Shown one piece after another: positions 8,017-16,200 of a stretch of DNA of 61,001 nucleotides. Location: assembly GCA_021772095.1 (NCBI GenBank), contig JADYXR010000184.1:1-61001 (forward strand), given 5' to 3'. Numbering within the stretch: position 1 is the stretch's first letter; the number at the start of each line of letters is the position of its first letter. Source of the stretch: Candidatus Obscuribacter sp. GTDB taxonomy: Bacteria; Cyanobacteriota; Vampirovibrionia; Obscuribacterales; Obscuribacteraceae. Both the position numbers and the translations under genes were made by a program. Under the pieces are notes generated by a model. It did not search any database and had not been told where the DNA came from. It saw only the letters and a program-made list of their open reading frames with translations.

Positions 8017-10500
8017 TCACTCTTTTGGCAGGCGCATCCAGAACTTCGAGCCTTTGCCTTCTTCGCTTTCGACTGCAATTTCGCCGCTGTGTTGTTCGAC
8101 AATTGAACGGCAGATAGCCAGACCGAGTCCTGCTCCGCCTTTGCGTGAGGCGTCATCGACGGATACTTGTTGGAAGCGCTCGAAGATCTTCTTGCGAAAC
8201 TTTCTCGGTATTCCGCGACCCTCGTCCGTAACCGAGATTAGAACGTTGTCTCCTTCGTCAGCGGCATCGACCGTCACGGTTGATCCTTCCGGTGAGAACT
8301 TGAGAGCGTTGGCGATCAAATTGACCAACACTTGAACAAGCCTGTCAGGGTCAGCGTTAAAGGAAATTTTGACGGACGGGAAAGTGACATTGATACCACT
8401 TTGTTCCGCTGATGGCATGACGCTATCTCTGGTGGCATCAAGAATTTCTTGAAGGTTACACGGTCGTTTGCGCGAAGACAACGTTCCTGATTCGAGTCGT
8501 TCGATGTCGAGTAAATCTTTAATCAGTTTGGTCAAGCGTGTGACGTTGTTCTCCACCGCTTTAAGCTTCTCAGCGCCAGTTTCATTGAGCGTTCCATACG
8601 AACCGCACTCGAGCAGTTCCAAGTAAACTTGCACCGCCATTAGTGGCGTCTTCAGTTCGTGCGAAACCATCGCGACGAATTGTTGTTTCATTCGCTCAAC
8701 TTCCGCTCGTTCCGAAACATCAACGATCAGGATGAGGAGCCGCTGACCTTCATTGGTATCAAGCATGCGGGCGGATACTTCGGCCGTTATGGAGTCGCCG
8801 TCTACTCCCTCGGCGGAACTTACAGCGTTGTGTTCGTCGGTCAATTCCGCTTCGACTATGTTGAGATTGCCGCCAATGTATTGCTTGTAGTCGAATTCGA
8901 CCTCCATGCTTACTTCCGGAGCGTGACCAAATCCGGTGTCATCATCATATTCGTCGTCATCATATTCACCTTCGTCGAATCCCTCGGCATCGAGGTTCTC
9001 GTCATAGCCAGAGGCTTCGGAATCGAGCGCAGACGTCTCGGAATCGAACCTGGACGTTTCCGGGCGAGCCAGTTCTGCTGCTTGGGCGGCGGCGGCTTTT
9101 CGTTCTGCTTTTGCATCGCGTAGTTTCAGAAAATCGCGATATGCTTTCGACCGATGTGGTAACACCAGTGGTGTCTCAAGTGGACGATCGAGGCACTTTT
9201 CCAAATAAACTAAAACGTCGCTTTCCCCGGGAATGTGGATGAAATTGCTGATCGGCTTATCAAGCAACTCGGCTCGGGAAGCGGCTAGCATCGTTTCACT
9301 CACAGGATTGGAGAGTTTAACGATACCTCGCAAATTGGTCATGATTAGACCAATCGGCAATGTTTCAATGATATGTCGCAATCGCGTTTCGGCGTCTTCG
9401 AGAACTTCTTGTTTGTAGCTGCGCTCGGTTATGTCCTGTGCCACAAGAAACAGTATCCGCTCTTCAGGCGACCATTGCGCCGTGAATTGAACGGTGATAA
9501 TCGGACCGTCTTTTTTTCTGACTTTGGATTCGAACACAACTGCGTCGTTGGTCTTTCTGAGGTCCAGGAGAATCTCTTTGACACCATCGACCTGGTCTGC
9601 TACCAGAATGTCTAGCAAGCGCATGCCTACAAGCTCGTCGGACCTGTAGCCAAAAACTTTCGATGCCGACGTGCTGACCTCGGCAAAACGATCTTCTTCG
9701 TTTAAGGTACAAATTACTTCCATCGCGTGCTGGAAGATCGCTGCTTGTTTGTTAATCGCAGTGGTCAGAGCCGTCGCCACTTCGCTAAAGGTTTTGTCTA
9801 GTTGAGCCAATTCATCGTTGCCTGGAATTGGCAATTCAAGCGCTTCGCCCTTGGATAGCCTCTGTGTGTTGCGAAGAAGATGTCGAAGCCTGCGCGTGAT
9901 GCCGCGGTTAAACATGGATACCGATATGAAGACGAAAAAGACGTTTATCGCGGCGCCGGCCTTTAGAAGATTGAGTGTCTGTCTTCGTTGCTTTGTGGTG
10001 TGTCCTTCGGTGGACGCTTCAATAGTTTCCTGGTCTCGCCGGATGTCCTCGAACCTATCCGCCATGTTGCGCAGAAGCGGCTTGATCTTGTTCATTCCGT
10101 CTTTCGCTTCTTCCCACTCACCCGACTTCACCATCTTCTGGGCGCGAAAGAACTCGTGCATGCCGTCATCGACTGATTTGCGCACTTTGATAACGGCGTG
10201 CTTTGCTTGCGGATCGTTGTCACAACTTTTTTCAAGGTCAGACATTTCGAGATACAGTTTTCGAATCAACGAAGTCGTGTCATCGTCACCGGCCATGTCT
10301 AGTGACCGTATGCGGAGCGACAGTGCAACTACCGTGCGCATCAAACGATTGATGTTGAATCCAATCGCTCGCGATTGTTTCATGCGTTCGGCGTCGGCTT
10401 CAGCTTCTTGTTGAAGGACGAAAACCGATCCTAATAAGAATAGTTCGAAACCAATTATTATTATCGAAATCAGGAGGTTGGCTTTGTGACCAAGTTTCAT
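8017..10500 (-). CDS. Membrane sensor histidine kinase (HAMP-PAS-PAS-HisKA-HATPase)
   Basis: 827 residues from ATG 10500; an in-frame GTG at 10530 would add ten residues. I prefer the ATG because it gives M-K-L-G-H-K-A directly before the first membrane helix. A second helix (about 185-205) is followed by HAMP, a PAS domain (about 260-370), a second PAS domain carrying an acidic Asp/Glu insertion, then HisKA with the phospho-acceptor His614 in S-H-E-L-K-T-P. The ATPase domain has N-L-I-A-N-A-L-K-F-S, D-E-G-R-G-I-P and G-A-G-L-G-L-A-I-C. The periplasmic loop is helical, like chemoreceptor-type four-helix sensors. No response regulator is adjacent, so this is an orphan kinase. It follows the YhaN-like gene by 40 bases, or by about 10 if the GTG is used. 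Confidence 0.95.
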   Translation of the reverse strand: MKLGHKANLLISIIIIGFELFLLGSVFVLQQEAEADAERMKQSRAIGFNINRLMRTVVALSLRIRSLDMAGDDDTTSLIRKLYLEMSDLEKSCDNDPQAKHAVIKVRKSVDDGMHEFFRAQKMVKSGEWEEAKDGMNKIKPLLRNMADRFEDIRRDQETIEASTEGHTTKQRRQTLNLLKAGAAINVFFVFISVSMFNRGITRRLRHLLRNTQRLSKGEALELPIPGNDELAQLDKTFSEVATALTTAINKQAAIFQHAMEVICTLNEEDRFAEVSTSASKVFGYRSDELVGMRLLDILVADQVDGVKEILLDLRKTNDAVVFESKVRKKDGPIITVQFTAQWSPEERILFLVAQDITERSYKQEVLEDAETRLRHIIETLPIGLIMTNLRGIVKLSNPVSETMLAASRAELLDKPISNFIHIPGESDVLVYLEKCLDRPLETPLVLPHRSKAYRDFLKLRDAKAERKAAAAQAAELARPETSRFDSETSALDSEASGYDENLDAEGFDEGEYDDDEYDDDTGFGHAPEVSMEVEFDYKQYIGGNLNIVEAELTDEHNAVSSAEGVDGDSITAEVSARMLDTNEGQRLLILIVDVSERAEVERMKQQFVAMVSHELKTPLMAVQVYLELLECGSYGTLNETGAEKLKAVENNVTRLTKLIKDLLDIERLESGTLSSRKRPCNLQEILDATRDSVMPSAEQSGINVTFPSVKISFNADPDRLVQVLVNLIANALKFSPEGSTVTVDAADEGDNVLISVTDEGRGIPRKFRKKIFERFQQVSVDDASRKGGAGLGLAICRSIVEQHSGEIAVESEEGKGSKFWMRLPKE

Positions 10501-10541
10501 GCTCGTCTGAAAGCCTCTTGCCGGAACCACTTCAACGAGTC

Positions 10542-13541
10542 TTAGCGCACCGCTCCTGGCGTTCCAAGCTGCTTTCTTGTTCTAAACGTCAGCTTTTCTT
10601 TCTCTTCAAGGTTTAACTGCGACGCAAGCCACTGGTGCCGCTGGTGGTGGCAGCTCAAAATAATCACTTGATTATTAGGCGCTATCGATGAGATTAGAAA
10701 CTTCATCATGCTGACAAATCGTTCGTCATCAGCTTCACTGAATGGTTCATCGAGCACTATGGGCAGTGGCTGACGTTTGGAAAGGAAACTGGTGAGAATG
10801 ATACGCGCCAGCCAGTGCACTTGTTCTCTAGTGCCTGTGGACAAGCGAGTGACGATGTCCTGCGAGGAGAACTCGCGATCGTGTCCTTTGAGTTTTACAG
10901 TCAGACGCAACGAGCGATCGAACGACAGTTTTTCGATATCCAAGTTCAATTGAGAAATTAAACGGTCGGCTTCTGAGTTGAGCTGTTGGGACCAGTCTTC
11001 GTAGGTTTCCGTGGAAAGTTTTTTGATCACATCGCGAGCCAGAGTTATTGCGTGTTTCGAGCGGCGGGCGCAATTCAACTCGTGTTCGATGTTGGCGAGC
11101 TCTTCCATCGTTTCCAAAAAATGCTCGTCGCGATAGTTGAGCGCGGTGCGAATTTCAACGACCAGCGCTTCTTTACGCGCCAGCGTATCGGCGGCGCTGG
11201 AATCAGGCGCGGCTTCGCTTGGTTTTTCACCCCAGGGAAGCACTGCTTTGAGTTCCGTAGGAATCGGCTCCGGTCTATTTGCCAGAGCTGGTTCTTGCGC
11301 TGTCAAATAGCGGATTTTATCTTTCAGTACGTCTCTTTCGAATTGCATGTTGCTGAGGGCTTCTCGGGGCTCAGGATAATCAGATAGATCGTATTCGACT
11401 CGAGCGATTTCGTTAAGAACAGTTTGTCTGTCGGTATTGACCTGCAATAAGTTGGAGATCTGCTCTTCAATATTGTCCGGGTCGATTGTCACACCGGCGC
11501 GTCGCATCACGGTTTCTACTTCACGTGCGCTATCGTCAATTTCGGTCAGCAGAAAATCGAGTTGCTTGCGCAAGGTGCGAATGTTTTGAAACTGCGATTC
11601 GAGCGCTTCTTTTTCTTTGTGATACTGAGCGACGTCCTGGGACAAGTCCATCGCGCGTTGCGAATCGATCTGCGTACTGTCACGTCCAGCTTTGTGGAAA
11701 AAATAAGCTAAGTCTTTTTCCAATTTGCCCATGCGAGCTTCTTGATTGCCAAGACTACTATCTCTGGTTTCCTGCTCAGAGAGCACGTCTTCGTGAGTCG
11801 ATGCTTCGTTGATGAACTTAATCAGATCATCTTTGTTTGTCGTTCCGGTCTTGACCGCGATACCAGTCAGTTTACCTTCCAGGTTTTGAATCTTTGTCTT
11901 AACAGCTGCCAGAGCCTTTTTGTGTTTCAACTCTTCTTCTAAAGCAGCTTCGGCGTCAGGCTTCAAATGATATTTGAAGCGCATAATCATAGCACCCAGG
12001 ACCAGTCCGGCGAATAGCGAGGCCAGGAATACGCCTACCGCTCCGTATATTACGAGTAGAGGTGTGTCTTTGACATCGTGAGTGAAAACTAGAACAAGCA
12101 GAGCCGCTATACAAGCGACGCAACAACCGAGCATCTTGCCGATATTGGCAGTACGATTGCTTTTACGCCGCTCCTCAATATCATCGATACTGAATTTTGT
12201 TTCCTGGATTTTTTTCTGTTCTTCCTGAACCTGGTCGTAAAACATGATCAAAAGGGAAGAATAATTTTTCGCTTCTTCGATTTCGCTGCGCGACAGACCC
12301 TTCAGAACATCGAGTGCAACGCCATGCTGCTGGCTCGACATCATCAACTTTTGCAAATGTCGTCCGGTCTGCTCCTGATGGTCCTTTTGTAAATCGTTCA
12401 GTTCTTGCTGAAGCTTATACAAATTGATCGCAAGAGACGAGATGCTGTTAGATTCATCTGCGGTCAACGCTTCTAAGCCGCGGTAACGTTCGAGAATGTC
12501 CTGTTCGAGCCGTTCGTACTCTTCTTGCTGTGGTCGAATCTCATCGGCAAGTCGGTCTGCGTCTGTTTGGCGAGAATTTTTTCGGGTCCATAGATCTTTC
12601 AGTGTCGCTGTCACCGGGCTGGTTACCGAGGAATTCTGATCGATGTTTCGCAGGTCGTTTTCGAGTTGCAACTTTTGCTCATAGCGCTGACCCAGATATT
12701 CCAGCTTGCGCTCGATTTCTTTGAATTCCATACGAGCAACGTCATATTCAGACGCAAGCGATGAGTCTGAGACCTCAGCAGTTTGAGGAGGGCTTTGATT
12801 GTTGAGTTCGTCCAACTCGCGAATTAATTCGGCCGTGTATCGATGGTCGACTTCCATTTTTGCGAGTTGTTGAAGCATGTCGGCGCGCGTGGATTCGAGT
12901 TCGTTGATCGCATCTTCGACGGTCATCCGTTTTGTGGAACCGGAAATTGCATAATTGAATAAGGCATCCTGCAGCGCTTCTACAGCACCACCTGCGGTGC
13001 TGGACGGCGTTGCCGTGTCAGCCATGGCTTGAAACATCGGAGCGATATCTGTGGAACCGCCGACGTGGTGCGCATCGAGGTGTCGCTGGCCCAGCAAACA
13101 TGTGTTTCGAAACAGATCGCGAGTCATGCCGGTGAGCTTGAATCCAACTTGATCCGTGGCATCGGTTTTGCCATCGGATTTACCGTCTGGTTTGCCGAGG
13201 AACTCAGAAGTGATCACTTCGTTAGTGTTTCGGTCGATCACCTGAACTTCTTTTTTGCCGAAGTTTCTAATCACTTTGAGCGATCGCCCGTCGATGACGA
13301 GATCGAGTTCCGCTTTGTACGGAGCCTTGCGGTCCCAGGGTTTCAACGTTTCTCGCTCAGCTAAAGCGGCTTTGGTTCCATGTTCAGGAAAGTCAAAAAG
13401 CGTCGCCCAGATTCCTTCAGCCAGAGTTGATTTACCATACTCGTTTGGCTCTACAATCAAGTTGACATCAGCCGATCCGAACTCGATTTCTTCGTTCGTG
13501 ATGCCACCAAATCCGTATAGTGTGATTTTTTCAATCCACAT
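10542..13541 (-). CDS. yhaN: YhaN-like SMC/Rad50-type AAA ATPase with membrane spans in the coiled coil
   Basis: 999 residues. The N-terminal half of the ATPase has F-G-G and a P-loop-like E-P-N-E-Y-G-K-S-T at 31-39. Long coiled coils run from about 200 to 470 and 540 to 860, separated by two adjacent hydrophobic helices at about 475-530. The C-terminal half carries L-S-T-G-T-R-E-Q signature-like and V-L-D-E-P-F-S-E-A-D Walker B-like motifs. An ATPase split by a coiled coil that contains transmembrane helices is typical of the YhaN family. Its first 11 bases overlap the end of the YhaO-like gene, so the two are co-translated and probably form an SbcCD-like nuclease complex, here anchored at the membrane. 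Confidence 0.9.
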   Translation of the reverse strand: MWIEKITLYGFGGITNEEIEFGSADVNLIVEPNEYGKSTLAEGIWATLFDFPEHGTKAALAERETLKPWDRKAPYKAELDLVIDGRSLKVIRNFGKKEVQVIDRNTNEVITSEFLGKPDGKSDGKTDATDQVGFKLTGMTRDLFRNTCLLGQRHLDAHHVGGSTDIAPMFQAMADTATPSSTAGGAVEALQDALFNYAISGSTKRMTVEDAINELESTRADMLQQLAKMEVDHRYTAELIRELDELNNQSPPQTAEVSDSSLASEYDVARMEFKEIERKLEYLGQRYEQKLQLENDLRNIDQNSSVTSPVTATLKDLWTRKNSRQTDADRLADEIRPQQEEYERLEQDILERYRGLEALTADESNSISSLAINLYKLQQELNDLQKDHQEQTGRHLQKLMMSSQQHGVALDVLKGLSRSEIEEAKNYSSLLIMFYDQVQEEQKKIQETKFSIDDIEERRKSNRTANIGKMLGCCVACIAALLVLVFTHDVKDTPLLVIYGAVGVFLASLFAGLVLGAMIMRFKYHLKPDAEAALEEELKHKKALAAVKTKIQNLEGKLTGIAVKTGTTNKDDLIKFINEASTHEDVLSEQETRDSSLGNQEARMGKLEKDLAYFFHKAGRDSTQIDSQRAMDLSQDVAQYHKEKEALESQFQNIRTLRKQLDFLLTEIDDSAREVETVMRRAGVTIDPDNIEEQISNLLQVNTDRQTVLNEIARVEYDLSDYPEPREALSNMQFERDVLKDKIRYLTAQEPALANRPEPIPTELKAVLPWGEKPSEAAPDSSAADTLARKEALVVEIRTALNYRDEHFLETMEELANIEHELNCARRSKHAITLARDVIKKLSTETYEDWSQQLNSEADRLISQLNLDIEKLSFDRSLRLTVKLKGHDREFSSQDIVTRLSTGTREQVHWLARIILTSFLSKRQPLPIVLDEPFSEADDERFVSMMKFLISSIAPNNQVIILSCHHQRHQWLASQLNLEEKEKLTFRTRKQLGTPGAVR

Positions 13542-14808
13542 GGCGATGCGATACCTTCTGACGCTTCAGCGCGTCAAGTCCGTAGTAGAGGGCATCTTCA
13601 ATGGTTTTTGCCGAGAGGAAAAATCCTGGAACGTTGTTTAAAGTATCGGCGCGCGGATCGGCTGCGCGTTTTGACTCGGCTTGAGTTTGTCTCTCCAGCA
13701 TCGATTCCAAGAATTTGTATTCGGTAGTTCGTGGATCGTATTCTTCGGCCAGATAGTCGGGGCGGGTGCGATCGACAATCAGTAAGTGATAGAAATCAGG
13801 ACGCAATTCCTGAGCGGCTTCGAACGGATCGAACTCGGGCGAGTGGGTGCCTTCCAAGCTAATGCAGACGATATCGACATCCGGACGGATTTCTTGATCC
13901 TGCACCGCGTACGCGATCTCTTCTTTGAGGCTGGCGGCATCGAGACCGGAGACATCGACCGGAAGGTACGTCAAGCGATTGCTCGCCACTTCGATTGGTT
14001 CTACTGTTGTTGTGGTGGTGCCGTTTGCGTCTTTGACGATCGTTCCCAGAATCGCTACGCGGGGACCGAGTTCATCAAAGTTTCTGCCGCACAAACATCC
14101 TGAATACGCGCCGATGATTTGATCGTTTTCGTCGCACAATTCAGTGTATTCATGGAAGTGACCAAGTGCTGTGTAGTTGAAACGCTGCGCGGCCAGCTCT
14201 TCTACGGAGAACTGCGCAGTCAGCCGATCGTGCATGCCATCCATGCCGGGATAACTATCCAGCGATCCGTGAAACAGCAAAATGTTGAATGCGGCGCCTT
14301 CATCGCGTGGCACATAACCGCCGAGCAGCCGCTCTGTAATTCGAGTCGGACTGAGATGCGCATGCCCTGTGATGGCGACGTCATCGCGCAAGGGATGCTT
14401 GATCGTGGTGAATTCGTGCTGATTGAAAATATGCGCATTCTGCGGCCAGGAGCGCATTCCGCGTGCCGAAAGAAACGCGGGGTTGTAGTAAGAGTCGATT
14501 GTGTAAGGATCGCCTTCGCCCGGCGTTATGAAAACCGGGATGTCTTTCAACTCGGCAATTGCTTCCACAACCGTTCCGGCTGTATCGCCTCGGATGCTGC
14601 GATGATCCCAGATGCCGCCGGGAATGAGCACCGCGTCAACGTTTTGGTCGCTGGCAACGCGGCAGGCTCCGACCAGCGATTCGACAAGGTCGGTATAGCG
14701 AGCAGCTCGTTGCGACGGCGAGAATGACAAAACACCGCGATTCTGAGGGGAATCGAGATGAACATCAGACAACTGAAGAAACTTGAAAGTAGAATTTTCT
14801 GAGGGCAT
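13531..14808 (-). CDS. yhaO: YhaO-like DNA repair exonuclease (calcineurin-like metallophosphoesterase)
   Basis: 425 residues from ATG 14808. A GTG at 14847 gives a longer frame, but it lacks a ribosome binding site, while AAAGGG precedes this ATG. Metallophosphoesterase motifs appear in order: F-L-Q-L-S-D-V-H-L-D-S near the start, L-I-P-G-G-I-W-D-H, F-I-T-P-G-E-G-D, then T-G-H-A-H, L-F-H-G and G-H-F-H. The canonical G-N-H-D is G-E-G-D here. The C-terminal part has the capping region of Mre11/SbcD-type nucleases. Together with the overlapping YhaN-like ATPase it should process DNA ends or structured DNA. Confidence 0.9.
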   Translation of the reverse strand: MPSENSTFKFLQLSDVHLDSPQNRGVLSFSPSQRAARYTDLVESLVGACRVASDQNVDAVLIPGGIWDHRSIRGDTAGTVVEAIAELKDIPVFITPGEGDPYTIDSYYNPAFLSARGMRSWPQNAHIFNQHEFTTIKHPLRDDVAITGHAHLSPTRITERLLGGYVPRDEGAAFNILLFHGSLDSYPGMDGMHDRLTAQFSVEELAAQRFNYTALGHFHEYTELCDENDQIIGAYSGCLCGRNFDELGPRVAILGTIVKDANGTTTTTVEPIEVASNRLTYLPVDVSGLDAASLKEEIAYAVQDQEIRPDVDIVCISLEGTHSPEFDPFEAAQELRPDFYHLLIVDRTRPDYLAEEYDPRTTEYKFLESMLERQTQAESKRAADPRADTLNNVPGFFLSAKTIEDALYYGLDALKRQKVSHRHVD

Positions 14809-14934
14809 GGTCCCTTTAAAAAATGCACCTGCGGGGCAGGCAAACACAACTATCTAGAGCTTTTATACCTGACTAGGATATGGATTTAAACGTTTTAGAT
14901 CTCGTCAGTCTCATCTCTTCTTATTTATCGGTTA

Positions 14935-14966
14935 CGCGTCCGATTTTTGTTTATTTATCGGACGCG
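14935..14966 (-). terminator. Hairpin abutting the thiolase stop codon
   Basis: CGCGTCCGAT at 14935-14944 and ATCGGACGCG at 14957-14966 form a perfect 10-bp stem with a 12-base A/T-rich loop, one base beyond the thiolase TAA. There is no clean U-tract, so it may be a Rho-assisted terminator or an mRNA 3'-end stabiliser. TTATTTATCGG occurs twice here, at 14921 and 14951, 30 bases apart. Confidence 0.55.
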
Positions 14967-14967
14967 C

Positions 14968-16173
14968 TTAGAGGCGCTCGATCACGGAGGCAATTCCTTG
15001 ACCGACTCCGATGCACATTGTCGCCAGACCATAACGACCCTGACGTCGATTCAGTTCGTGGACGAGGGTCGTGAGAATTCTTGCGCCTGAAGCACCGAGC
15101 GGATGACCGAGGGCGATCGAGCCGCCGTTGACGTTGACCTTATCCATCGGCATTTGCAGTTCTCTTGCGCAAGCTAAAACTTGCGCGGCGAAAGCTTCGT
15201 TCAATTCAATCAGGTCCAAATCTTTGACTTCGATGTTGGCGCGCTGGAGCGCTTTTCTGGTCGCTTCAACCGGACCGACTCCCATGATTGCAGGATCAAC
15301 ACCGGCGACTGCCGACGAAATGATTCTTGCCATCGGTTTGAGTTTCAGCTCCGCCGCTTTTTCAGCGGACATCAGCAAAACTGCCGAGGCACCGTCATTG
15401 ATACCAGAAGAATTTCCGGCGGTGACGCTGCCACCCTCACGAAAAGCCGGTTTCAACTTGGCCAGGTCGGCGATTGTTGTTTCTGGTCTGGGATGTTCGT
15501 CGACCGAAACTATTTCGGGTTCTTTTGACCCCTTTTGAGGAGGCAAACTGACGCTTACAATTTCGTCTTTGAAGGCGCCCCTTTCATGAGCTTCTTTGTA
15601 TTTTTGTTGGCTGGAAAGAGCAAATTGATCTTGATCTTCGCGCGAAACTTTATATTTCTCGGCAACGTTTTCTGCAGTTTCACCCATCGAAAATGGTTCG
15701 TGCATGTCGCTCAGTTTTTTGTTGATGAAGCGCCATCCAAGAGTAGTATCAATCAATTTCATTTCGCCGCGTGGAAAGGCGGTTTCCGGTTTGCCCATGA
15801 CGAAAGGCGAGCGTGTCATCGACTCGACACCGCCGGCGATGTAGACGTCACCTTCGCCGAGCTTGATTGCACGAGCGGCGTCGTTGACGGCCATCAAACC
15901 GGAACCGCACAATCGATTGACTGTTCCGCCCGGGACTGTCACAGGAAGACCGGCTAGGAGAGCGGCCATACGGGCGACGTTGCGATTGTCTTCGCCGGCC
16001 TGGTTGGCGCAACCAAATAAGACGTCTTCGACTAAAGCGGCGTCCAGTTTATTCCTTTCGACAATTGCTCTGATTACCAAAGCGGCCAGATCGTCCGGTC
16101 TGACGTTTTTCAAACTGCCGCCGTAGCGTCCGATTGGGGTTCGGCATGCGTCGACGATCACAACATCTTTCAT
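14968..16173 (-). CDS. Acetyl-CoA acyltransferase (thiolase)
   Basis: 401 residues, full length for a type I/II thiolase. The nucleophile is Cys89 in N-R-L-C-G-S-G, the general base His357 in G-H-P-L-G-A-S-G, and the second catalytic Cys387 in M-C-I-G-V-G-Q-G. The enzyme condenses two acyl-CoAs or cleaves 3-oxoacyl-CoA. The N-terminal half resembles the beta-ketoadipyl-CoA/acetyl-CoA acyltransferase branch (PcaF/FadA-like), but the exact substrate cannot be told from sequence alone. It follows the repeat protein gene by 27 bases on the same strand, and no other beta-oxidation gene is adjacent. Confidence 0.95.
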   Translation of the reverse strand: MKDVVIVDACRTPIGRYGGSLKNVRPDDLAALVIRAIVERNKLDAALVEDVLFGCANQAGEDNRNVARMAALLAGLPVTVPGGTVNRLCGSGLMAVNDAARAIKLGEGDVYIAGGVESMTRSPFVMGKPETAFPRGEMKLIDTTLGWRFINKKLSDMHEPFSMGETAENVAEKYKVSREDQDQFALSSQQKYKEAHERGAFKDEIVSVSLPPQKGSKEPEIVSVDEHPRPETTIADLAKLKPAFREGGSVTAGNSSGINDGASAVLLMSAEKAAELKLKPMARIISSAVAGVDPAIMGVGPVEATRKALQRANIEVKDLDLIELNEAFAAQVLACARELQMPMDKVNVNGGSIALGHPLGASGARILTTLVHELNRRQGRYGLATMCIGVGQGIASVIERL

Positions 16174-16200
16174 GATTCCAGGAACTCCATCTGTTTTGTT

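Noticed and set aside
8659..9123. Long open frame antisense to the sensor kinase gene
   Set aside because: It lies wholly within a well-supported gene on the other strand, has low-complexity composition mirroring the acidic linker, and no ribosome binding site.
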